This document shows, piece by piece, positions 1 to 11,700 of a stretch of DNA of 64,000 nt (positions are counted from its first letter, which is position 1; every line of letters starts with the position of its first letter). The stretch covers positions 1,054,001-1,118,000 of the forward strand of contig JARUPZ010000024.1 of assembly GCA_031213475.1 (NCBI GenBank), given 5' to 3'. Source of the DNA: Nereocystis luetkeana (lineage: Eukaryota > Sar > Phaeophyceae > Laminariales > Laminariaceae). A model generated the notes under the pieces. The model was given only the letters and a program-made list of their open reading frames with translations, searched no databases and had not been told where the DNA came from. The position numbers and the translations under genes were made by a program.

Positions 1-1129
1 CAACCCGGACAAGTAGAAGGGTCTGCCCCATGCTGCATGACAGTGCCCTGCTATCTATCTAGCCGCGAGGGTTCGTATCTCAACATCGGGCAACGTCACG
101 GAAAATGCGAGCGCGCTTGTTACGGAAGTTTACGGCAAATTACACCAAAGCTGCAATGAATAGGCCGCAAACGTATTGCTCGGAAAAGGTGGGGCTGTAA
201 AATCACTCGCGGAAAAAAAAAAATACCCTACACACTATTTCCAAGCGGATTGTCCCAAAAACTCTAAAGATGGCACTCCAGCCTGGAGTTGAGATGAATA
301 CTAATGGGTACGTTTCGTGTGAGAGTAGTTACGTTATCATCTTAAGGAAACGATATGGTTCCTCACTTACGGAGGGGGGTCCGCCAGTCAGAAAAAATGC
401 CCCCTAAAGTACCGCCTCTACCTTCGCGTCACTGCCCGACGTGATGACAAAAAATAGCGATGGGTCGGAGCTCAGAGGTGCTTCCTCCTGTTGCGGTTGG
501 GATTCGCTCGGGTACGAACCACTTTTTTCGTTCTATCAAGATGTGATGTAACGAGGACTCCATCAATTTATCGATATTCCCCCCTTCGATTTCCGTCTAA
601 GTGAAACGCCTTCCAAGGGTTGTACGCACCCAGCGAAACAATCATCAGGCACCGTAGTACCATGGACTCCTAACGCAACGTACATCCGCCAGAAAATAAA
701 ATCAACACATCCGGTCTTTGTTCTCTAGCACTGCTTCATTACAAACACGCCGGTATTTCCTGAGGGTTAACGCGCGCCACAAACTCAACGTCGGGGGAGA
801 GCACATGCTGAAGCTCGCCATGTAGTGTGGTGTGGGCAAGTCTGCTGCGTCGCAAGTCCTGCTCGAACAAATATACAACAAAAGTCAACTTTGTACCAGG
901 TACTACTCGTATATAGTCGTCACACCCTCCTCTCTCCCCCCTTCCTGACAAGGAACGCCACCGGCCGTCGTCAACATCCGAACCGAAGGGTATTAGTCCG
1001 ATCGAACCAATTGCTTTTGATCTGTCGCAAAAAAAAAACTGTCTCCCCCTACATTCTCGACCAGATTGGCATGAAAAAAAAAACTCACAAATCCATAAGC
1101 TCGCAAACCATTGTTGCAAACACCAGACG
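1..1129. other. Intergenic, no gene recognised
   Basis: This is the 3' flank of TIM13. Short A-runs and one TACCAGGTA word (about 895) are visible. Overlapping open frames of 100-130 codons occur on both strands near 740-1210, but none has recognisable protein character. I see no RNA gene. Confidence 0.5.
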
Positions 1130-1475
1130 ATAGCTTCCACTCGACGAAAACTTGGCTTCCACTACAGCAGACAACTTCCACTACAGTATACCCGTACGCG
1201 ATAGCTTCCACTACTGCTGCCGTACCAAGGTGGTACCGTAGATGACAGCGTCAACTATACTACTGGTAGACGATAGCTGCCAGTTGCTTTTCACTATTAT
1301 TCGTAGTAAAAGCTTCCAATACTATTAATAGTAGACAATAGTTTTCACACGAAAGCTTCCACTGTCAAACAGACGACAGGGTCCAATGGGTTTCCACTAG
1401 TATGATATGAAACAATAGACGACAGCGTCCATTCCCACCAAAACAAAACCTTCCAGAGGACGACAGCCTTGGGGC
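1130..1475. repeat. Degenerate GCTTCCACTAC array
   Basis: The phrase GCTTCCACTAC or a close variant, followed by CAG or GACAG-like spacers, recurs roughly every 25-50 bases (about 1131, 1155, 1177, 1205, 1350, 1385). It lies just downstream of the TIM13 stop. A related CTTCCATGG array occurs at 54.1-54.9 kb, but common origin is not shown. Confidence 0.55.
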
Positions 1476-1644
1476 AGAACACCTTATCGAACAACGGGGT
1501 CGCTTCCGCCAATGAACGCTAGCCGTACTACGGGCAGAAGATGCCACGCGCGCGGCCTCGAAAACACTCTCGCCCCCCCCCCCCCTTCATCTGCCGCCAC
1601 CGCAGTAGATACCCGGAACAATACGAGCGTGGTGCATGCCCGCG

Positions 1645-1702
1645 TCACCGCTGAGACTTGGTGACCATGGCCTTGTTGACGACCCCCATGGTATCCATAT
1701 AC
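1645..1702 (-). CDS. TIM13: TIM13 exon 3 (C-terminal 18 residues and stop)
   Basis: The exon supplies one base to complete the Arg codon split with exon 2, then YMDTMGVVNKAMVTKSQR and TGA. The acceptor is GCACAAG|G. The twin-Cys helix runs on into the family's usual Y-M-D segment, which is why this short exon can be assigned confidently. Confidence 0.88.
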
Positions 1703-4700
1703 CTTGTGCAGTGTGAGGGGGCGTGCGCGGGGAAGCGAGCGAGCGAGACAGGCTGTTACACATGAGAGGCAACATGCTACGGTAGAGCAGGGGCACACGT
1801 GTTTCGTCTGAGGCTCCTCTCCTGAGGAGGTATCCTCATGTTATACCTCGTCTAAACCCCGACTTTATGTGAGAGAAAGATTGAAAGTGCCGCCTTGTTA
1901 ACATCACGGTCTACTGTAGGTACGTGTGTTTTGTCTTCACGTTAAGCCGTTCTTTCTACCCAGATAAATCAGTACACACAGTAGTGTCCGTCCTGATTAT
2001 TTGTCGCGAAAACATACAGCAAAAATTTAACGATGCGTACTACAGTAAATTGGGAAAAAATCCTCAGGTGAGGAGCCCCGTCCGCCCAAAAAAAACGTAT
2101 GGCGAAAAAAGGCTAGATACAATATACCTAGGGCTGGACACTGGCAGTGTCTACTGGCTGCAGCAATATACCGGCAGTCGTTATCTACAGACAGTAGTAG
2201 TCTACTGATTGATCCGACCATTGTTTTCGGCAGTAGTTTTTTTTTTAATCTCACGTACGCCCAAGAAACACGCCATATCAAAGTACGGAAGCCAAACAAA
2301 TGCGTTTCGGAAGGAGAGAGTACTGTAGAGAGAAGTGACAGTATACTGTTGCAAACCAGTGTACTGATAGATTTTGACGACAGTATAATCACTACCGACT
2401 GAGTCAGCCAGTGCCCAGCGATATACCCCTATCTTGGCAAGCGTCGTCTCGACGGACTGAACTGAAAGCACCACTCACTTCACTTGGGCACTCGGGTATT
2501 TGCGCTCTCTCTGACGAAGTGCTCGAGAGCTACAGCAGTATATCATATATCTCAATCCTACATACCTGCTTCGTCTGCTGCTGTGTGTATATGTACTGAT
2601 GCTGATGCTGATGTTGATGTTGATGTCGTTGCTGCTGCGGTTGCTGTGCTAAAGGTACATAGGTGACCACGGGCTAGAATACTGCAAAAAGCGAACGTGC
2701 TAACATGGGTACACAGCAACAACAGCGACCAGGGTATTATCATACGTAGGTACGTGCCGAAACAGCATGTAATCGGCAGAAGCAAGTGACGGGGGACTCC
2801 GCCCACATTTGCTTGTGGCCGGCTGCGGCCACGACCCCGTTGGATACGCAATAACTTGTGTACCAGCATAATATGCCGGCTGAAGGGCACACAAAACGAA
2901 AATGGTTGCTTTAGGAAACGTCTCGCCCAGATTTTGCTACAGGGGCACCGCTCGGCCTTTGAGCGTTGCGCCCTCCCCGCTGTCGAGACAACTAGGCTGT
3001 AAATTGGTGTGCTACCTTGCCTTTCGCGTTTTACGGTAACCTAATGATGTGGCGACAGCGATCCAACCGTGTAGTCGGCGTTCTTACTCTATGCTTATCA
3101 TCACACCTGTCCATGCACATGGCCATGCAACCCTGCTCGGACGAGTTCAAGCGGTCGCCGCTCGAGGTCTTCGCGCATCGCGTGAAGCACTGGTCCGTCA
3201 TCTGCGTCATCAGCTCCTGCAGCGCCTTCGCCTGGACTTGCTCTTGCAGCTGCTCGAGAACAGCCACACATAGAGACCATGGAGAGAGAGATCATCATCA
3301 TCATCATCGGCCCTATTATCAGAGAGGTCCATCACCGCAGAGCTAAAACATGCTATTTATTTTGCTGTTGGGCACCTCTCTTTACATTTTTTTTTTTTTT
3401 TTTTTTTTTTTGCTCATCCCATTCATTATCTTCGCACATCTTCTTCTCTCTCTCCTTCCAACTCGTAACTCAGATCCGGGGTCACATAGCAGGCTCTTCT
3501 ACCCCCTTCCCGCTACGGTACGTGCCTTCATTTTTATCGCGAGAATATTTCAGCCTTTTCTTCCCTCGTCGACTCGCATCGAATTGTGCCTACCCACGCT
3601 GCAAGGCGCTCTCAACAATTGAATCCTTTTTATTTTTATTTTTGCAAATAAAGTCAAATGTCCGACCCACCTGGGGCTCGTACCCAGGACTCAAACACAA
3701 GTAGAATTCGAGGTTAACCACTTGAACCACCGGGGCGACCGGCTCATTTTACATGCACGGTAAGGGTTGCCAGGTATGTTGGCCTTGTTATATGATGGTA
3801 CTGGTTTGTGTGCTAGGGGAGGTTAGTCGAGGCGTCAACACCGCGGTCTCTTCTGCGTACGTACGTAAGACCTATCATGTGACAGCATCTACGCCTGACG
3901 AATCATCACCAGAGGTACAGGGTAGTACCAGAGGTATAAACTACTACTGCTGTAGTCAGCACGTACGGGATGACGCCACCCATTCACCCTCGGGGAAGTA
4001 GCGAGAAGCATGGATGAACAGGATTGGAAAGGTACGTACAGCTCTGCCTGGAAACCAGGTACCATGGTACATCGCAGTCGCGTCCCACGTACGGCAGTTG
4101 GTGCAAGGTTCGAAGCGAACATCATTTCATGTTCCACTAGCTACCGGGCGTAGACCACGATGTCGCCGACTACACAGTATGGTGGTGGGTGCCCGCAGTT
4201 AAGAAACACTAAGGTATGGAAAATAGGCTCAGATCGGCACGAACAATAAGAAAAATGGGTTAAGAAACACAGCTCAACAAAGTGGGACCAATTCTAAACC
4301 CTACACAATAGAGTTGGATAAAAAAGACATCGAGCCTGGATACCTATAACCTTTATCTACACCAGGCGGCCACTACAGATCGCTGTACTGCTGTATACAA
4401 GGGTAGTGCGTTGCAGCTGCGACAGGAGCAAATCAACACCGGACACTACGTAAGAGATACCTTGTACATAAGAAACAGCAAAGTTGTTCCAGCATGGATC
4501 TCGTAGTGTAGAATGGGTGCGCACACTTACTTCCGTATAACGACTCCCGACTTTCTTATTTTCCTGTAGGTCCCAGCCTTTCTGAGTGCTCTTTTTGTTG
4601 TAGATGACCTACCAGGTATGATACTATTAATACTATAAATAGTGTACGAGTAGGTGACGCTCCGAACGCCACAGGCAGCATTGCAGCAGGAGCAGTACAA

Positions 4701-5332
4701 GAGCTTCAACAATAAGTTGCCCCTTACGACAGCAGTTGATTGCCTGGGAAGCCTTACAGGCTGCGGATTCTATAACCTAATACCTGGTACATGATATCAC
4801 TGAAGGGGGTCAATTCAAGCATGGCGTTCCAACTGTTTCTTTGGCAATCGGTGGGACGGGCAGCGAAGGCACCGCGGGCCTTGAACTGGATACATGGGAC
4901 ACTGGTCATGCCGGTACTTAGAGGCACACACAGATTAGAGTCGCCGCTTCCTTGGATTGTTGCGGAATGCACGGTACAGCAATTGGCAAGAAATCAGGCC
5001 AACTGCAGTCGTCGTAGCCAGTCACGGCCGCTACACTCCACCACCGATTGAACCACGCCCCCGGACCAACACGTGCGTAGAGTAGGCCTTGACACACTGT
5101 TGTTTCGTGGCTATGGTTAAGCTACGTATATACAAGGAATCATCGAGTACTGGTAACTGCTCGGCTCATGGACATACCAGGTTATTGATGCGTCGTAGTG
5201 GAGAACAGAGACGGAAGCATCAACACGAGGCTGATTACTGGTGTGTCGCCAAACACCTGCCAGCTAACACAGCACCCGCCTCACCTGTTGGATGATTGCC
5301 GCTTGTTGCTCTGCCGAGGCTTGCCCGTCCAT
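1645..5332 (-). CDS. TIM13: Mitochondrial intermembrane-space chaperone Tim13 (3 exons)
   Basis: Small Tim proteins escort hydrophobic precursors across the mitochondrial intermembrane space; Tim13 works as a Tim8-Tim13 hexamer. Three minus-strand exons join as 5332-5285, 3249-3107 and 1702-1645 with matching phases (0, then 2+1) and give 82 aa, the usual size. The twin CX3C motifs are visible: Cys37-Cys41 (CFTRC) and Cys57-Cys61 (CMAMC), 15 residues apart, in the family context QELMTQMTDQCF and SSEQGCMAMCMDRYMD. The start ATG sits in a good ACCATGG context and there is no presequence, as expected for these proteins. The exon 2 acceptor could be a few bases upstream, adding one or two residues. 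The gene is head-to-head with SerRS. Intron 1 (2.0 kb) holds a SINE in the same orientation. The choice of Tim13 rather than Tim8, 9 or 10 rests on overall similarity and is less certain than the small-Tim family. Confidence 0.9.
2596..2645. repeat. GATGCT/GATGTT short tandem repeat
   Basis: A run of GATGCT and GATGTT hexamers passing into GCTGCT, inside TIM13 intron 2 (1703-3106). The rest of this intron shows no exon-like sequence that I can support. Confidence 0.6.
3107..3249 (-). CDS. TIM13: TIM13 exon 2 (twin CX3C domain)
   Basis: Encodes residues 17-63 plus two bases of codon 64, including both CX3C motifs. The donor is ATGGACAG|GTGTGA. The acceptor chosen is CTCGAGCAG|CTG, which keeps phase 0 with exon 1 and gives an unbroken amphipathic N-terminal helix (IIQQLQEQVQAKALQEL). 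Confidence 0.9.
3456..3745 (-). mobile_element. tRNA-derived SINE in TIM13 intron 1
   Basis: Read on the minus strand, the element begins near 3745 with a tRNA-like head: an A-box-like GTGGTTCAAGTGGTTAA, then a B-box-like GGTACGAGCCC about 45 bases on. The tail contains a segment (around 3475-3540) shared with the copies at 19.2 kb and 13.6 kb and, more distantly, with the SINEs at 39.4-40.2 kb. It is therefore interspersed and not a tRNA gene. Confidence 0.7.
3746..5284. other. Rest of TIM13 intron 1, no gene recognised
   Basis: Contains two TACCAGGTA-class words (about 4615 and 4785) and a CTATTAATA word near 4625. Open frames of 60-90 codons on both strands have no family resemblance. Confidence 0.5.
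5285..5332 (-). CDS. TIM13: TIM13 exon 1 (start codon)
   Basis: ATG in the context ACCATGG, encoding MDGQASAEQQAAIIQQ, followed by the donor CAG|GTGAGG in phase 0. A Q/A-rich start leading into the helix before the first CX3C motif is typical of small Tims. Confidence 0.87.
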
Positions 5333-5639
5333 GGTGGTACCGTTTCAACGTTTAGGAGAAGCGGATGCCTGGGTATACCACCAGTAACGAGTTGCTGCGG
5401 CGACGAGAGGAGAGAGCAGAGAAGAGGAGACCACACACAGCACCAGGATGACGGAGTAAATATCAAAATAACCAAAAATTCGAAGGCGGTGATTTGGCGG
5501 GGACGAAAATACAGCTTTTTCTGTCTTTTTGGTGGGTTTGGTCCTGAGCCGCACACTTACACAGCGTCGTCTATAGGTCTTTTCCCTGCGACCTCGCAGA
5601 CATTCTTTTCGGCATTACCTGCAGGAAGGTGCCGTCAAT
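5333..5639. promoter_or_regulatory. Shared intergenic region between divergent TIM13 and SerRS
   Basis: Only about 307 bp separate the two start codons, so both 5' UTRs and both promoters must lie here, unless one gene has an unseen upstream non-coding exon. It is a plausible bidirectional housekeeping promoter. I see no clear TATA box in either direction. Confidence 0.6.
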
Positions 5640-5744
5640 ATGCCGATCGATATCAACATGTTCCGCACGGATCGCGGGGGCGATCCCGATGTGATTCGGG
5701 AATCGCAAAGGAGACGATTCGAGTCTCCCGATATCGTCGATACG
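5640..5744 (+). CDS. SARS1: SerRS exon 1 (start; residues 1-35)
   Basis: Starts with [19 protein letters not shown], the conserved eukaryotic SerRS beginning (D-x-F-R-x-D-x-GGDP), and ends DIVDT with donor ACG|GTGAGC, phase 0. This ATG is chosen because the conserved N-terminus begins exactly here. Confidence 0.93.
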
Positions 5745-8700
5745 GTGAGCTGAGAGAAACAAGAGACCGGTCTTGTTTGACGCGTCAAGGCCTATTACTG
5801 TATTATTATACCAGTCTTATTAGAGGTAATCAGTCAGTCAAGGGGGTCAAACCGCGGTCTTCTAGCACATTTTTTGCGGAGAGCACTTTCCAGGTGCTCC
5901 AGCTACACTCGTACTACAATGCCAGGAGCGACGACTGCCTTGCTTGTGCAAAGCGCCGGCCGGAAGGTTCCTGTAACGAAGGAAATGCGCTTGAATTGCC
6001 TGTACAGTAGTAGTGGAGTTGTTAGGTCTCGTACTCGTATTTTTTCGGTTATCTGGACGCGATGTTCCTTTTCCGCTTCGAGCACTGCTGCCGTCCCAGT
6101 ACCTAAGTCTATTTTGCAGCATTCAACATCAGGGCACACTGATATTAATAACAGCAGCAGCAGTACCTGGTGGTACGTACGTACAGGTACCAGGTACGGC
6201 GCTGCTGTAGAGCACCAGGTGCACCGGTACTCGTGGTCTTACGGCACATACTGCTTCTACGTGTTAAAGTCGTGTACATCTCTCTCCATAAATGTAAGTG
6301 CCGTTTGTGTACTCCTATTTAGACCCAGACAACCCTTGAATTCACCGACAGAGGGGATACTGGGTACCGGGTAACTGGTACCTGGTACCTTACCATCATA
6401 TGGCGCCTGCTTTTTGTGATAGCATGCCCCATCTGAGTGTGTATGGTTCACCGCCTCAAACAGCTTCGCCAGCCAACTACGAGTATTAATATTAATATTA
6501 CGACAGACAGCAGTATTACCAGTACAACAGCAGTAGTGATGGAAGAATGGGAGTGATGAGGATTTTTCAGTCCGGGTGAAACCTCCATCATTAAGTGCAG
6601 TAGGCTATTAATAGGCTGCCCGCCGACACTCCCTCGTACGACATATTTTATTTTACACAACTACGGCAGTACATACACATGGGACATGGATGTGCGTGCG
6701 GCTCTATCCCACGGCGTGCAATCCCACGGCGTGTCTCCATGTTGTATTATATCAAGAAGGCCACCAGGCCTCGGCCTATGTATGTACCGGTATATCGTAC
6801 CTGGTAGTCAAAACAGGCCACCGTACGTGGAAGAGCTCAAACTCTTGACGGTTTGACACGAGACTGGTACTCGTACGTAAGGGAATACTTTCCCAGTCTT
6901 TCCCGTTCCGCCGACGCAGGGCGCGTCGCAATCGCAATCGATGGAGTTTGCTTCGTGAAATGTGCGTTCCATTGTCGACGACAGTTATTCATATGGTATA
7001 CGAGTACCCGTAGATTCGTTGGTTTAGGGAAAATAGTGAATCCGGATCCTCAACAGACTTGTGCCTTCAGTTCCAAATACTACCCGTGTTTTCCTCGCAT
7101 GTGCTATATTACCTACAGCTGCTGTACGAGCGCAACCCAGTAAAAAAGAGGACTATTTGAAGCCTCGGTCGCTTCGCTCTCTCGGCTTCAAAGTACCTGG
7201 AACTCACTACAACTGTCTCTCCTACGAGTCGGCTGGCGCTCCTTGGCGTCATTTCACGCACAAAAATAAATAAATGAACTCCAACAGCCTTCGGCGCTGC
7301 CATCGGAACCGGACCCAGTGATGGCCATGGGTTGTGATCAGAATTCTAGTTAGGCAGCCGGAGCGTGGTGCGCGAAGTACGTAGTGCACCTCGCCAATCC
7401 CGCGCAGACCCCCCCCGGTACCGCCGGAGCCCGCTGCCCTAGTAGGGCCCGTCGGAGGCCACCATTTTGGCATGCACGCGTCAATATACTCGAAATGTGC
7501 GTCTTTACTGGCATACTTTTGGACTGACTTCCACAAAAAAGACACATCACGTGCGCCACCTATCAATTTGGCATGAACGTGTCACGCACCATGGCAAAAG
7601 GCGCCTCACACGGCGAAAATCACCTTCTTGGAAAAAATAGCCTGCGGCGAAACGAACGCAATCCCCGCACATTGAGCCTACGGCGAAAAATAGTGCGGAA
7701 CTTGAAAACGGATGTGCAGCAAGCCGCGCATACTCTCCAGCGGATAGTAGATAGTGCGCTGCGCGCAAATATTTAAAAATATGTGCGCCAGCGCAACAGT
7801 TCTCAACCTCATTATAACCCTGGTTGCAGTAGACCTCTCAGCTCTCTCTCCCTCTCTGAACGAGTGATCTCGCGGGGAAATGCGCACCCACTAACAAAGA
7901 AGCCTTCCATAAACGAGGAAACCCAACCTCAAGTAGTCGGATAGTTGGACGCTTGGCACCGCTGCAACTAACTGAAACACCCTTTGTGCACCCACTAGCA
8001 AAGAAGCCTTCCATGATCGGGGAAACCCAACCTCTAGTAATCGGATAGTTGGGCACTTGGCACCGCTGCAACTAACCGGAAACACCCTCGCAATACCTAG
8101 CTGGCGACTTTTTGTCATCAGAATCACAGCTCTATCCTTGGGGCTACTGTATGATAATTGGGCTACTGTACGGGTATGATACTTCCTAGAGGAAACTGTC
8201 GAAACTACCGTAAAAAAAACAGGGGTGGGTGCCATCGTTTTTCAGCGCTCGTTTTCTCGACAACGGCAAGGGTGCTGTAAAAGTCGTACCAGGGACGTTT
8301 TTATTTTGGGAAAGCTCGCGACCAGATCTTTCCGAAAACACCTTGACCCTTTTGGGACTGCAGTCCCGTTTTTGGGGACAAACTATACGTGCATGTTGAC
8401 TAGATCGTCTTCAAAAACCGGACTGCGGTCGTAAAAGGGTGAATGCTGTTCGGTATTGTCAACGCTCACTGTTGTCGAGAGAACGATATCGCCGAAGAAA
8501 CGATCTCACTCCTGTGTGCGAACTCAGCGTTGTTTACGGTAAATGACGGCTCGCGTATTGATACAATTAAAAAACAAAAGCTGTGAGATGGAGGATTTCG
8601 TCGAAGCTCATATTTGCAAGCTGTGTGTGACAATTCCCTCGCGCGTACTACGGGTTTTGCATGGCCCCATGCCGGGTGTATAAGTCCGTATATGAGGAAG

Positions 8701-11700
8701 GCAAAATCTGAAGGTGCAGAATTCAAGGAGTAGGTGTGTCTTATATTTGGGAAAACAAGTATATACTTCATATATAATACAGCATCGACCAAACGAAGCA
8801 GCCAGGTATGCGGGGGTAAGGGATGGATGCATGTGCTCTAACTACTCTGTCTTCTGGCATAAATGCAGTGTAAGGAGTTGCACGACACTCGCGCGGCATG
8901 CTGATTGATGATACTCGTACCATACTGGTGCACGCTCACACTGTATATACCAGGTATATACTATTAATACTGCTGTAGTATAGGCGCTTGCTCAGTGATG
9001 AACTCGCAGCAAACAAATCGTCAGTGTTGTCGTCGCTGCGTAGACATAGCTGCCGAAACGATGAACTTACAGCTGACCTACCAGGTACAGCATTATATTT
9101 TTGCTGCGTGTTTGCCATCCGACACTGTGCTACTTTGTAGTGTTGGATGTCGGAATCGAGGTCGACAATATACCTATAAACCAAAGAAGCGTGAAATAGT
9201 CGATACGATTCCTATCACTGGTACATCAAAGGCTCCGTTCAGTGTTGGCGTAAGAAACACGGTGATGCCAGGGGATGGATGGAATGGAGGAAAAACCGAT
9301 ACGATTGCCTAACACTACAGTAGCAGCGTGAGTCAGAGCGCGCAAAAGCGACGAAAAAAACAGAACATGAAGACGCACGAAAGACCACGCCACACGGCTG
9401 TACCAAACCGATTGGCGCAAAACATCGTTTTCTTATCATACATATTTGTAGGACAATAGGACAATAAATGTGATGAATACGAGGTTTTCGCTCGTCCCTC
9501 GCGACTGTGATAAGATAGCCGTATCACACCGGGTGATGGGATAACGCACCCCCTGGGATGACTTTCCCAGCCGAGGTTCTCCAGAACGAGGGAGGCACGC
9601 ACGACGAAGGCGTCATCACTCTCCTCGTTGCGGAGAAAATCGGCCTCGAAAAACGTCCGATGTGTGTGTTATTTTTGCGTTCTATACAGTAAGCATGCAG
9701 CATGCGGCCGTGGGGCATAATATCATGAACGAAGCTTGGGGGAGATACCAGCACTTAACAATAAAACAACTCAAAATGAGACCGAGGTTGGTGGGCTCCT
9801 TCCGGTCTCATTGGGTGCTTGATTTTATGGCATATCATACGGGGTAGAGCTCATGTGGTGCGGTGGTACCAGGTATCTAACGTACCCTGCTCATACTTTT
9901 CATGTTATATACCTCGATGTTGGCAGTATAAGCTTCTCAGGTTATATACCTCGATACTGGCAGTATAAGCGGCATGGCCGCAGTCTCTAGCCCCCAAGCG
10001 ATGTATTTTTTGGCGTGCTGATTTCGTCCCTTTGCGTGCTTGGTTCACGGCATACCAGGCAAAGGTTTGTAGATGTGTTTTGATACCAGCAGTATAAGCT
10101 GCACGTCTGCAGTTTCTGATATACTGAGCATACCGGTACCAGGTGCATACCACAAGTGGTTACAGTGCACTGTATGCTGGTCATACTACCAGTCGAACCA
10201 ACCAACCACCCCCCGAACCAAACCATACCGACCACCCAACCAAACAACCAGTCAACCAATCAAAGCAGCCCGCGAAATGAATCACACCAGCCAACCCGCC
10301 CACGAACCAAGACCATACCAACCGATTGACTAAGGGTTGTTCCTAACGACAGAATGAAATAGCAAAAAACTTGCTATTTTGGCAAGTCATGCTTTCCATA
10401 AAGTTGCCAAAACCTTCTATCGTGAAACACTGCACATGTGGCAATATTTGGCAAGTATTCACAACGTAACGCCCTCAGAGTTTTCGTCAAACCCCTTACA
10501 GCAGTAGCAGCGGCAGGTAGCCGACGGCACGCCAACGCGCTCTATGGAGTAAATGCTGCCGCAGAAATGACTCCAGGCTCAGTCAACGTACCTCAGAGAT
10601 CGGCAGTTCTTCCAATCCAGCCGAATCCCTTTGGAAAAACTGGGACGGCTGGGAAAAGCTGGGACGGCTGCTGTCTGTGATTCTGTTTTAGCCCCCGCAC
10701 AAAACGATATCCATGCCCCATCCACCCACGGCTCACGGCCAGTGTCGTCAGCCCTATCATCGCTGTGATCAATGCCTCCGCGTATCCTTGGTATCTCCCT
10801 CTATTCCACAAGTTAGAGCGAGTCTAGTCTACGTGCGCCGTGGGGTGGTCTGGTTTGTACAGCCTTGCGTAAGCGTTATTAGGCTACAACAGCAAATACA
10901 CAGCAAATATCACTTTCCATAAACTTGCCAACGAAGCAAAACGGAAATATCCCAAAACACTTTGGCAAGTTTTTTGCTATTTTGGTAAGGCTGGGTCTTA
11001 TGCATTTTTTTTTGAGTGATTGAAAAAGGCAGGAAGTCGGATTTTCCACCGGCAAAAAGCCACACCAGATCGGTGCGCCATGTGCCGTCTTATCGTGATT
11101 TTGGTTTTATTTCATGGGAGAACTAAAAAAACAGAACACAACCGACATTTTGAACTCCACGTGGACCACGACACGAACGAGAGTCGCTCACGACGGGTTG
11201 GGCGATCAACCTTGACCACCAGCTCCTCGAAGGAAGCAGCGGAACGTGGAACCCCCTGGGGAGCTGCGTAAGGGGTTTGCTAGTCGCTGGACCAGCAAGG
11301 AGCTCTCGCCTTCGCGGAGCATGAGCTTCTTGCGGCGGTCGCAGTCAGAAAAATACCGTTTGATTGTTTTGATACTGCTGCTGTAGTCTCGTCCTATTTG
11401 TTTCCAAAGTTGTTTCGCCTAGAGCAGCTGCAGTTGGGCAGCTGCAAGGCACACGATGGTGGCCAAGGTACTGATGCCCTCCCTCTCCGTGGTGGCCGAT
11501 GCACAAGTGTTGGAGCCCAGCTGTGTACAAGCGTAACCAAGCATGTAGCGTCGTGACCGGTCATGAACCCAGTCTATAACCTAGACAAGATTGTATAATG
11601 CCACCGAGGTCTAGTGCAAAGCCAAATTTTATCACTTTCAGAGTTGATCAGAAAAGGCTGCCAAAAAAAATCATTTCATGGAATTTCAGGAGTGATAAAA

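Noticed and set aside
5198..6010. Plus-strand open frame of 270 codons
   Set aside because: It crosses TIM13 exon 1 in antisense and SerRS exon 1 in another frame. Both true exons have conserved protein sequence; this frame has none.
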